A stretch of DNA of 64,000 bases from Linnemannia hyalina (taxonomy: Eukaryota > Mortierellomycota > Mortierellomycetes > Mortierellales > Mortierellaceae): the NCBI GenBank assembly GCA_019671135.1, contig JAHRHY010000001.1, positions 310,001 through 374,000 of the forward strand, read 5' to 3'. Of the stretch, positions 49,401-60,087 are shown one piece after another (position 1 is the stretch's first letter; every line of letters begins with the position of its first letter). A program made the position numbers and the translations under genes. The notes beneath the pieces are model-generated. The model had not been told where the DNA came from and did not search any database. It saw nothing but the letters and a program-made list of their open reading frames with translations.

Positions 49401-50480
49401 TTTACTTTCTCTTGAGTCTCAAGCACAAACAAGGCTGTTGTTTTGTTTGTTTGTTTGTGTGGAGAGCGGGATAGAGGAGAATATGAGGGAAATAGAATGG
49501 GGTGGGGGGATGGGAAGGGATGAGATGGGAGATTGGAAGGGACGGAAGGGAGAGGATTGGATGGGGACGGATGGACGGACGGACGGACGGGGGGCTAAAG
49601 TTTGCCATGCGATTTTCATATTTTTTGTGTTTGTTGTGTTTGTGGTTATGCTTCTTTGTTTACATCCCCTTCGGCGGTGTGTCTTTTTCATTGATAACAG
49701 GGAATGGGGGGCCCGTTTCGAGTGGCGACAGACCAGAAAAAAAAGGGGGGGGGGGGAGAGGGAGCGCGATGAGAGCGAGAATGCGAGGCAGAGGCAATTG
49801 GAGATTTGGATGGTTAGTATCGTCGAATTGAAAGAAGTAGTGGGGTACATGTATGCAGGACCAGCAGGGCTAGTGTTGTTTTTTGGACACTTATGCATGT
49901 GGATGTGGATGTGTAGCGATTATGGGCCAGCGAATTGTGGCCATGTTTTGTTTGTAGTTTGTAGAATAGAGAGGAAACAATAAAAAAAACGCGACTGTGT
50001 TGGGTGGGATTTGTTAGTCATTCGATATTTTGGCCGTTCATTGCATGCGCGGATGGGCAGTGTCGTTCATTGTTTATGTACTCACGGACCCTTCCACACT
50101 AGTGGAGGCGGAAAAAAAGAAAAAAGAAAAAGGGTAGTCAAGATGAATCCAAATCGTCGATATTTTTATCAGACACGGTTTCTAATACAATGTTTTTTTT
50201 TTCGCGTTTCCTGCTGCGATGACACCCAATGACCGAGTCTTTCCTTGTCACCGGGGGGTGGCGTGTGATGTTTACCACTTCTTTCATCCGCCGGAGGTTT
50301 TTTTTTTCTTCTTCACCGTCTTTCCCGCCGATCGCACGCGCGCAAATACAATTCCTTTTCTTTTACCACCTCCACAAGCGGCGACGACAGTGGCAACTCA
50401 TCGACACAACCCAACTCAACAGCAAGAAGAACAAACAATAGCAGTAGAACGACAGCACAAACACTCACACTTTGTCCAAG
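40460..50480. other. 10-kb region without a recognised gene
   Basis: Lies between the divergent homeodomain gene (-) and the 1398-aa gene (+). It is made of GA/CT tracts, homopolymers (A runs near 40857 and 47576, T run near 46938), TTGG repeats near 43490 and 43587, GAA repeats near 43754 and GGAC repeats near 49566. Minus-strand donor-like sites at about 41645 (ACGAG|GTAAGC), 43215 (AAAC|GTAAGT) and 44399 (GGAAAG|GTAAAA) fit multi-exon untranslated leaders of the homeodomain gene. No ORF shows a domain or convincing codon use. Confidence 0.4.
45209..45232 (+). repeat. (CTG)8 microsatellite
   Basis: Eight uninterrupted CTG units in non-coding DNA. Confidence 0.9.
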
Positions 50481-53400
50481 ATGGAGTACCTTATGCCTCT
50501 ATGGTTACGCCAATACATTACCCAACGACAGAAGCGAGGTACGTCAGGTAAAATAAAATAAAAACAACCTCAGCACAAGTCTGCCACCATGCTTGGCTGC
50601 AAGTGCTAAACTCAAAGCAAAAGTACGAAGGTTAAACACAAAGCAACTTTGTTTGTGGTTTACGATTTTTCATAGAGATACCAGAGGACATCGCCCAGCA
50701 TCTCCTCCATGTCTGTGCACAAGCACTCTACCAACGAGGCATGTCCCTTCTTTTTTTATATTGCATCTCTTCCCTTTTTGCATCGATCGATGCATGACAA
50801 CTTCATTTTGTTTTCTTGGCTAACCGAACGATTACCACCTAATTACCATCATTAACAAAACCCCAACAGACCCAGCAACCCTCGCGGAGCCGAGAAACAT
50901 TTCTGTCCAACAATCCTTCCACCGGATCCTCCACTCCACCCTCCTCACCTCCACCACCACCACCACCTCCTCCAACCATGCCACCCCACAATCACCACAA
51001 CCACAACCACCCTCTTCAATCCGCAACTCCAAATTCCCGTTCTCGTCAACACCTTCAATGTTCAAGGCACTCGGCCCCCGGGACATGGATACCTTGAACA
51101 GCCAAGAGGTTGTCCGGTTAGCCATTTATGTGATGAAGCGCAGCTCTGTCGAGTTGGCGGATCCAGTGTTGTGTGAGAAGGTACATACCGAAGGCGAGAA
51201 GAAGCGCACCGCAGCTGCTTCTGCTGCTGGTGGTGGTACTAGTGGCGCGGGTGGTGCATTGAAGAGATTATCAAGTATAGAGAGCAGCCGGAAGGAAGCC
51301 AGAAGCACCGTCGCCAAATCAAGCAGCAGCAGCAATAACACCAACAAAGGAAGTGCCAACACCAACATTACAGCGAGCTCGATCTACCTAACAAAGGACT
51401 TTGACATCGGCAACAGTTTACTCCACCACCGATCAAAGCGACCCAGTCGCTCCTTGGAATCCGTCCTCTCCATTGCTACCTTCTGTGCCCGCGCCTCCAA
51501 ACCCTCTGCTCGTAGAGCCTCCGCCGGTTCTAGTAGTGGTGCCAGCGATAACGGGAACGGGAGCAATAACAGTAAAGGTGGAGATGGTAGACCGTCGACG
51601 ACGGCGGCGGCGATGGTGGGTGCGAGATGGTTGGCGAAATTGGGACAGATGGTGTTTGGGGGTCCCTGCGCACAGGCAGGTCATTCGCATCATCGCCGGA
51701 CGAGACATAGTCCTGACCTCCTCGATCTACGAACCGCCACCAATACCAACGAGAGTACCAGGAGTGGCAGATCGGTACAAGGAGCAACAGCGGCACCGAC
51801 GGAGAAACTGTGCAAGCATTGTTCAGGAGCCATGACCTGTCTTGCAATCTCGATCCTCCGCGAGGCATCCTCCTCCTCATCATCATCTACCGACTCTGCT
51901 CTGTCAGGACAAGGAAGAGGAATCGAAGGAAGGGCGTCGGTCAAGAACTTGCCAGCGCCTCCGCCGGGGTTAAGGACTGCAGGGGCAACGCCGGTTCAAG
52001 ATTCGGGGTTCGAGAGCGGGGTTTCTGGATTCGAGCTGCTGGATGCTCAATCGGACGAGATCGCGTCCGACGCGTCTTCTTCTTCATCTTCCTCTCTATC
52101 ATCACCTACTACGACTTCCTCAAAGTTACCGTCCCCAGAAACAGGGATGCTGCGCCATGGTCAGAGTTCTCACGCTACCAATGCTAGTCGAGAGGGATCA
52201 CAAAGGAAAACCAATGAAGACTACCGGCCACGACTGGAGCTCAAACACAAGACCAGGATCCGACCCCGTACTGATGGTTCTGGTGGTTCAACTCCGAGGA
52301 TGGCAGCGTCGCCTTCGCCCTCTGGCGGGTCACCATACATCATATTCGACAAATCCCACCAAAACGACACGGTGATCCGGCACCCACTCCAATTAGACAC
52401 CTCCAACCAGCACCAAGCAGGACAGGGACAAGAACAAGATCTGTACGAGGAAGAGTATGAAGCCAGCGAGTCAGGCGCCTGGTCACCATCATCAGTCCTG
52501 TCAAGTTCGCTCGCAGAAGAGTTTGGACTCGACTTGACAGCGGGCGGCAACTGGAGGAGTAACATGTATGCGAGCACAGGAACTCGTACGCCTCGTGCTG
52601 AGGATGTGGATGATGATGGGATGGATAGTCTGCCGTTGGGAGAACGGGTAAAGACGCGACTGGAGCGTGATCTGGCGGAAGCTTTAGGTACACCTGTCCT
52701 CAGTGAGCCTATTTCTACTTCATACTCGCCTTTCATCACACAACCACCGCAGCCGCCACCACCACCACAACCAGTAGCAGTAGCAACAGCGGTGCCTTTT
52801 ATGCCATCAATCCGCAGACCGTCCATCACTGGGCTAGGCATCCACGCCCCCGTGCGGAGCAACAGCAACGTTGATACCGGCAGTGATGATGGCGAGGAAG
52901 AAGCCTTCCACCAGGCGCTCGACTATTTCATCCACCCACTCTCGACCTCACCACACCAAAGGGTATCTCCACGAACCACCACCACCACCGCCACCACCAC
53001 CGCTCCCCTTACCATCCCCGGCGCCTCCGTCATACCTACAGAAGCCCTCACAAATGCGAACAAGAGCCCTGGTACAGCGCCGTCACCAACGTTCCTGCAG
53101 CCCTCTCCATCAAACTACTCTTCTCCACCTTCTTCCCCACCTTCTTCACCAGCCCCAGTGTCCCCAGCAGTCATGTCCACTCCAACGACAGACGATGTTG
53201 CGACACCTTTGCTACCGCCTGCTTCAGGAGATGAGGAGAAAAAAGAAAAGGAGGAGGAGGAGGAGGAGGAGGAGGAGGAGGGTGCAGAATCGTCAAAGAC
53301 GCGTCCGTTTTATGGAGTGGGGATCCACGGCCGAGCATCTGTGGAAGAGTCCGCGCAGGAGGGTGGGGAGCCTATACAGAAGAAGGCTTCTCCCATGGAC

Positions 53401-54945
53401 TTGGGACATGAGTCGATCCTGCCAGCTGTCGATAGCGATGATGACGGCGAGGAAAGAAAGAGGGAAGAGAAAGTAGAAGGGGTCACTTTTGAACAGCCTT
53501 CCGTCAATATTGTTGAACCCACTGGCGATGCACTAAAGCGGCCTAACGATACTGATGGGCCTGTAGATGAGGTGCACGATGTGGAAGACGTCGAGGCAGT
53601 AGATTCTCAATCGACCACTACAGCAGCAAGAGCGGAGGAGGAGGAGGAGGAGCCCACGAGTACCGAGAGACGTCTGTCAACGTTGAGATATGGTGGGGTT
53701 GGATTACATGCTTTGACGCCCTCGGACGAGTATGTCCAGAATATTGAGGAAGCAATGCAACGTCCTCCGCCTGTCGATATGAGCGCGTCGTATTTTGATT
53801 TAGAGGATAAGGAGGAGGATGACAGGGGCGAGACCAGAAACTCAACAGAAGAGCAACAAGATGACAAGGACAAGGGTGGGGACGCGGTACAGACAGACGA
53901 CCACACGACCGAGGAAACAACCACCGTCTCATCCGCCATCGACAGAATAGAAGACAGCTCCCTTGCCGCCACAGAGGCCAAGAGCCACATCATGACTGCG
54001 CTACGCTACGGCGTTGTGGGGCTCCATGGCAAGACGCCCTTTGAGGAGTACGCCCATAAGATCGAGGAGTCTATCCAGCGCGGCGCACAAACCATGGAAG
54101 GCGAAGACTTGAAGGAGGAGAGGAGGTCTGACTCTGGTGGTGAGGAGGAGGACCGTGAGGTAACTGCGCACAAAAAAGACGCCACCAACAAACCATTTCC
54201 ACTCTCCATCAGCACCACTCGCCCCTTGTCTTCAGTATACACCCACGGACCCACAACCGACAGCAGTTTCGACTATTCCTCCTTATCCGACAACCTAGAC
54301 TCCTACGACTCCTCCAACCCCTCTTCCCCCTCCAGCCCCTTCCCTTCCTCCCCCTCCACCACCACCCCTCAAACAGCTGTCCAAAAAGAACTCCATGACC
54401 TCCGCATAGCCTCCCAACGCCGTCGAAAAATCCAACTCGTCGATGATGCACAACGCAAGAAAGAACAACTAGCCCGGATCCGAGAACAGCTCGAACGGAA
54501 AGCCCTAGGCAAGATCCGGGAACAAGTCTCGTTCTGGGAGACCAAGGGAGTGTTGGAACAGAAGGTTGTGGGCGCTGAGGAGGTTGTTGAAAACGATGAT
54601 GATGGCGAGGATGGGATGGATGGGGGTGAGGGTGGAGCAATATCCGAGAGCAACAAGGAGTTGCCAGGTGGGCTGTCGTTGAGTCTGGAACATCTCCGAG
54701 GAGGAGGAGGAGGATGGGGAGGAGGAGGAAACGGAAATAGGAAATCGTCGGGGGAGCCAATATCTCCAGGGAACAGCCAGTCCCCGGGGGGTTACTATAG
54801 CGAGATGCCGCAACTGGCCACACGACGGTCTCTTTCCACAGCGGCTTCTTCAACCAACCACAAGATCCATTCACAAGCAGGATTGCGTCCGTCCTCCGCT
54901 CCGGAACCTAGTGAGATTGACGCCTTCCTTTCCAATGTCGACTAA
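50481..54945 (+). CDS. Large disordered protein with repeated YGxxGLH motif and C-terminal coiled coil
   Basis: Exons 50481-50538, 50676-50738 and 50870-54945 join in frame to 1398 aa. The start is the first ATG after an in-frame stop near 50437. The second intron needs a GC donor (GAG|GCATGT). The only folded-looking N-terminal part is at residues 1-150: LRQYITQRQK, EIPEDIAQHLLHVCAQALYQ, SVQQSFHRIL, MDTLNSQEVVRLAIYVMKRS, helical and unassigned. Most of the rest is Ser/Thr/Pro/Glu-rich, with a 12-residue poly-Glu run. Three related segments occur near residues 851, 978 and 1084 (PFYGVGIHGRASVEE, LRYGGVGLHALTPSDEY, LRYGVVGLHGKTPFEEY), with a weaker one near 691 (ITGLGIHAP). A basic/Gln coiled coil follows at about 1207-1270 (IREQLERKALGKIREQ). 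I do not recognise the family. The repeats look like docking motifs on a scaffold (inference). Confidence 0.75.
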
Positions 54946-55274
54946 TTTTAACCGCTCTTTTTTTTTCATGGCGCACAAATACACGTTTTTCTTTTATTCT
55001 ATTAGGACTTGTGTTTTGGAGACTGATGGGGTTTATTCGAGACTATGATACAGAATTGACGAAGGAAAACGAAAACGAAACAGATTGGAGAGAACAAAAG
55101 AAAGGGAAAACGCAAGACGGAGAATACAACACAAAGAACGAAATAATGACCAAAGGAGAGCATATACTAAGACGGACGAAAGAATAAAAAGGTATATCGA
55201 GAATGAAAAGCGCCCAAACAGCCCTCACCTCCTTCGTACGAGGAAGAGCGTGGAGGCAGAATGAAATAGGTCAC
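54946..55274. other. Tail-to-tail spacer
   Basis: About 330 bp between the stops of the 1398-aa gene (+) and the F-box/WD40 gene (-). A/T-rich, shared 3' untranslated sequence. Confidence 0.6.
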
Positions 55275-56860
55275 TTATTCGAACAGACGAACGTCCAAGT
55301 CTCCAGAAAAGTCCCACACAATGATATTCCTGTCTTGCGAAGTGCTATAACCATGGAGAGAAATGAACAAATCGAAGTTGGCTTCAAGTACTCATGTATG
55401 CATAAATATGACCCAGTTGCATAGACAAATAATATCCCGTCTAATTACCTGATGATGCGGCTGGAGGAGAACTGGACGTCAAAGACCCAGCTGACATGGC
55501 CGCTGTCCAGATTCAAGATGCACTGTCCAGTCGTCATATCCCAGACCTTAACGGTATGATCATAGCTTCCGCTGACGATCCGGTTGTTCTCAAAGTGCAA
55601 TGTCCTGACCAATGCAGTATGACCCGTCAATGTTCTCAGACATCTTCCTGTACGCGCCTCCCAGATCTTGATCGACTTGTCGTTCGAGCCCGACACAATC
55701 GTCTCACCATCAAACTGGACACAAGCCAGACCGCGGTCATGACCAATAAAGTCCCGAACACATTGTCCCGATCCAATGTTCCACAGCTTGACCATACCAT
55801 CACCCGACGCCGAGACAACCTGACCCCTGTGAAGTTGCACAGCATTCACCGGTCCACGGTGTCCCGTCATGGTTTTGACTAGCGCAAACGTCTTGACGTC
55901 CCAGACCTTGATTGATGTATCCTTGGAGCAGCTGACGATGTACTGGTCATCAAAGCAGACATCGAGGACTCCTGCAGTGTGTCCATGCAGTCTGGAGAGA
56001 ATCGTCCGGTTCTCCATGTCCCATACAATGATCGTGTTGTCCGATGATCCCGAAACCATGATCTTGTCGTTGAACTGGAGACAGAGGACTGACTGCGAGT
56101 GGCCCTGAAGGGTATGTGTGCACTTGAGTGTATGCAGATCCCAAAACTTGATCGTCTGGTCCCTTGATCCCGTCACAATCTTGTAATGGTCAAACTGCAC
56201 GCAGTAGACACTGTCGGTATGGCCGGTGAGCCTGGTATTGGGTGGGGCCGTTGTCCACCGTCTCTCGAGCTGGGTACGGTCATGACACAGCATCTTCCAG
56301 TTGAGCGGTTTGGAGGTGATCTGCTTTGATACTGCTACTGTCGTAGATGCCAATGCCTCTTGAGACTGGGATGCTGTAGCTGCGAAGAGAGCGCCAGCGG
56401 CGGCGGCAGTCGAGTCGGGGATGACCTTGCGGGGGAGTGAGGGTGGGATCCTGACCTTCCATTGCTTCTGATGGAGATAGACATTCTTCCAGACCTCGTT
56501 GTCGCGCGAGAATTGGTTCCAAGTCCTGGAGATCAAGGCGACCTTGGTGAGGTTGTGCATGTCGACAAAGAGGAGGATATAGATGGCGATCTCATAGGGG
56601 AGCTTGGAGAGGAAGTCTATGAAGACGGGTCCACGTAGCATGATATTGTAGTGTTGATCGATTAGCAACTTGCGCTCTTCTGGGGCTGGGTAAGTAATAA
56701 TCCGCTGCTGCTGTCGAGAGGCCCCGTCTGTAGATATGACAGAGTCCATCGATGCATTGTCGAACTGTGTTATGAGTGCTGTCGTTGATGAGTTGAACCC
56801 ATTTGCATTGCTAGTGTTGATGCTAGTGTGGTTGACTGGGCGTGGTGAGTGTGTGTCCAT
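55275..56860 (-). CDS. F-box/WD40-repeat protein (SCF substrate receptor)
   Basis: Exons 56860-55449 and 55344-55275 join (ATC AG|GTAATT, TTATAG|C) to 493 aa. After a disordered N-terminus comes an F-box at about residues 80-130 (FLSKLPYEIAIYILLFVDMHNLTKVALISRTWNQFS, written here only to show the LP and W positions in two parts: SKLPYEIAIYI and ISRTWNQFS). Seven WD40 repeats follow from about residue 210, each with the GH...V..+QF start and a WD or equivalent end: GHTDSVYCVQF, GHSQSVLCLQF, GHTAGVLDVCF, GHRGPVNAVQL, GHDRGLACVQF, GHTALVRTLHF and GHVSWVFDVQF. The short second exon closes the propeller (DRNIIVWDF). Architecture is that of beta-TrCP/Met30/Pof1 receptors, which recruit phosphorylated substrates to Skp1-Cullin ligases. 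Which of these it corresponds to is not decided here. Confidence 0.9.
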
Positions 56861-57289
56861 GTGGGGCTTGAATGACTAATTGGCTGGCTGACTGGTTGGT
56901 TGGTTGATTGGCTGTGAATGGCGAAGGAGAGGAAGAGGAAGAGTGCTGGATGTGTATTCCGTGTAGTCGCGAGTTGTAATAGAAGCAAGCAGCAGTGTGT
57001 GTGTGTGTGTGTGTGCAAAAGGCGGACAGCAAACGGTCTGATGAATGCGGAAGTGCAGTGCTGCACAGTGTGTGTGTGTGTATGTGTGAGTGTGGTAGCA
57101 AGGGAAATGAGGAAGAAGAGGAAGAGAGAACAAGAAAGGAAAAATATTTTTTTGGGCACAAAGATTGGGCGAACGAAATCACCGCGCTCGGTTTCAGGTT
57201 GAGAAGTCCACATGAACCATTATTATTGTTACCCCACAGTACACAAAGCGCAGGCATGAGATATGTGCGATGATGCTGTGTGCCCCTCT
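56861..57289. other. Spacer with GT repeats
   Basis: Promoter region of the F-box/WD40 gene. Two (GT)n tracts occur near 56996-57014 and 57069-57084, and TGGT repeats near 56890. A possible alternative 3' end of the neighbouring Ser-rich gene lies near 57229-57278. Confidence 0.5.
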
Positions 57290-58243
57290 TTAAAGAACAC
57301 ATCGCCTAATAGTAGTTAGTAGAAAAGTTGAAAAAGTACCTTCGGTTCCAATGACAGGGCCATAGTAGTCGAGGAGGGACGAGGAGTCAGAACCATCGCG
57401 ACGGAGCATCGCCCGCGAGGTCGACGAACGGGCACCGGCCACATACGTCGGTGCAAGATCAATCGCCGGGCTAGGCTGCAGGATCAGGTTGGGCGCAGGA
57501 GAATAAAGCGAACACTGCATCAGATCCAGACTCGTACTGGCCTTTGACGACGATCCCGTCCTCAAGGGGGATTTCAGAATAGATGCCGTCGATGGCGACC
57601 ATGAAGACGAATACGGATTCACAGAGAACACCGCTGCCGACTGACTAGGTGGGGTTGTCGTCGGTGACTTGATCGGTGTTGAAGTCAATGTCGATGATGA
57701 TACCGATGATGATCCAGCTCTGATGATCCGTGTTCTTGCTGTTGCTATTACGGATGTGGTTGCCGCTACCGTTGGAGTTGTTGTTGCTCCTGGAGATGAA
57801 GAGGAAGGGGTGGGCAAGGACGAAGAGGAAGACGTCGTTGATCCAGAAGACACGGGGCCAGTAGAGGAAGTAGACGAGGATGTCAGGGGAGGACTGCTCG
57901 ATCGGTCTCGGAAGGAGGCAAATGTCTTGACCTTGAACCGACTACTGCCCTTGGATTTGGTCTTGTGTGGAGCGACTCCTGCATCTGAGGTCGAGATGGT
58001 TGTCGCAGTAAGCGATTGGCTTGTTGAGGATGATGAGGATGAAGGAGGGGTACTGAGAACAGTAGAGAAGTGCTGGGACGAGGTCAGCTCGGTCGGCGAG
58101 GAGGACGAGGAGGGCGGTGAGGCTGAAGGAGAGGAGAGGGAGGACGAGGGGGAATTGAGCGATGACTTGCGATGAAGCGAGAAGGCATGCTTGGCCTTGA
58201 GGAACAAGGCCGAGGTCTGTATTTTCAACAATAGATGCCCCAT
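57290..58243 (-). CDS. Ser/Thr-rich protein, unknown function
   Basis: ATG at 58243 opens 317 codons. The first 28 residues are amphipathic and basic (LLLKIQTSALFLKAKHAFSLHRK) and could be a membrane- or organelle-targeting helix. The remainder is mostly Ser/Thr/Pro with scattered basic motifs (RFKVKTFASFRDR) and a less repetitive C-terminal 70 residues (SLDLMQCSLYSPAPNLILQPSPAIDLAPTYV in that area, in shorter conserved-looking blocks). The 3' end is uncertain. A donor-like GAAG|GTACTT near 57340 is followed by CTACTAAC and by acceptors near 57306 or 57278; splicing would replace the last 16 residues by about 15-25 others ending at about 57229. No family recognised. Confidence 0.55.
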   Translation of the reverse strand: MGHLLLKIQTSALFLKAKHAFSLHRKSSLNSPSSSLSSPSASPPSSSSSPTELTSSQHFSTVLSTPPSSSSSSTSQSLTATTISTSDAGVAPHKTKSKGSSRFKVKTFASFRDRSSSPPLTSSSTSSTGPVSSGSTTSSSSSLPTPSSSSPGATTTPTVAATTSVIATARTRIIRAGSSSVSSSTLTSTPIKSPTTTPPSQSAAVFSVNPYSSSWSPSTASILKSPLRTGSSSKASTSLDLMQCSLYSPAPNLILQPSPAIDLAPTYVAGARSSTSRAMLRRDGSDSSSLLDYYGPVIGTEGTFSTFLLTTIRRCVL

Positions 58244-60054
58244 TGAAATGAAAAAGACGGCGGTCCAGCGGCAATAAGGAGGGAAAAGGGAGGAAAGGGT
58301 TTGTGGTAGTTAGCGTCTGTTTATGTATGAAAGGAAAACGTTTTGGTCGAAGGTTGTTTGGGCCGTAGAGTGGATATCCAGGGTGCGGTAAGAAGGGAAC
58401 GGCGGGAAGAGTGGTTGTGCGATTAGAAATGGGAGAGGGGAGAGGGGAAGGTGCTGTTTGGTTTTAACAATGCTCTCTTTCTCTATTGCTTTCTGTTTTC
58501 TGTTTTGCGTGTTGTAGTTTTGCGACAAGGTGTTGCGATATAGTAGATAGATGACTGCTGTCGTCAGTGAGTATTCTTGCGAAAGAAAGGGAATGGGGTG
58601 TGTGCGTGGTAGCGTGAGCAAAGAGGAAATGCGGTGCCTGAAATTATGTGAAGTGTGCACAGGAGGGACGAAAAGAAGTGACAAAAAGTAGCGGAAAATA
58701 TGGAGAAATATGAAAAGCCGTGGCTGTGAGACCATGTTTGAACAAACACTACAACAATGAGGGGAGGAACGAAGGAAAACAAAGAAAGTAAACTGAATCA
58801 CTCTTTTGCTCATGCATGGGTGAGGTTGATGAGGAATGAGGAATGGGGGCTTCTTCTCGTCTTGTGGTTGTAGTTGAATTATTCGTTACCCTTGTTCAGT
58901 TGTTGTTATGTTGAAGTTCAAAGGCCAGTTCCCGGGGACAACGGGAACACCATTGTTGAAGGAGGAGGAGTAGATAATGACATGTACATGCGTTGTCCTG
59001 TCAGCGAAGGGAAGGGAAGGAAGATCAAAGCAAGGGGGCATAGAAAGAAAGAGGCGAGATGGTATGGGATGGGATGTAAGGACGGGATAAGGAGGAACCT
59101 ACAGCTGTGGATTGGACCATTGTACTGGGTGTAGTGGATGCAATGTATCGATGCGATGCGATGTGCGAAAGAGAGAAAGAGGGTGAGAGAGAGACAAGTG
59201 TGAGATGGAAGAGAGACGAAGGAGCGGAAGGGTGAAAAGACAAAAGGGAAGAGGGAAAAGGCAAAAAGACGGAGACAACGAGAGAGACGGATCCGAAGGG
59301 AGAAGGTTCATAAAGAGGAGGTGGTGAGGACGAGAAGGAGTGTGGTGGCAAAAGGGGAGAGAGTATGCGTTGTCGAGGGAGGACGGATGTCTCGAGAGGG
59401 AACGAAAGAGGATGAAGGAGGGTGGATAGGCGAAGAGGATGCTGCGAGGTGAATAAAGTAGATGAAGGAGTGAAGGGAAGAGGAAAGGGAAGAAGAAGAG
59501 AGGAGTGAAGAAGAGAGAGGGATAATCAAGGTTGAGGGAAAAATAGGCGGCGAGAAGGAAGAGAAGAGCAAAGCACACTGGTCATTTGGCCACCACCACT
59601 CACGTCAATCGATCCATCACCCACACGCCCCTTTTGTATATTATTCTGCTACCCCTGGTTATTATTATTATTATTGTTTTCTATTGCTGCCTTCACACAC
59701 TCCCTCCGCATCCTTTTTCTTCTTTTTCTCATTGCTCAAAAACCACTTTTCCTCCTTCTCTTTTTTCCCTCCATATTTCTCAATTCGCATCACTCACGCA
59801 TTTAACGCAATACACACACATGAAGAACAAGGCTCCAAGTGGAATGTACTGTAGTGCGATTTACTCGGATCCTATACTCCCGCTTTTTTTTTTTTTTTTT
59901 ATTCTTCACTGGATTTGTCACCGATGGACAACACACGCCAACACACACACACCGGTCCATAAAACCATGATGACAACTAACGAAATTAGGTAGCGATGAA
60001 TGGTTCGATGGATCCATATTCATCGATGACAAAAGCCTCCCTTTCCAAGCTCAG

Positions 60055-60087
<33 letters not shown>

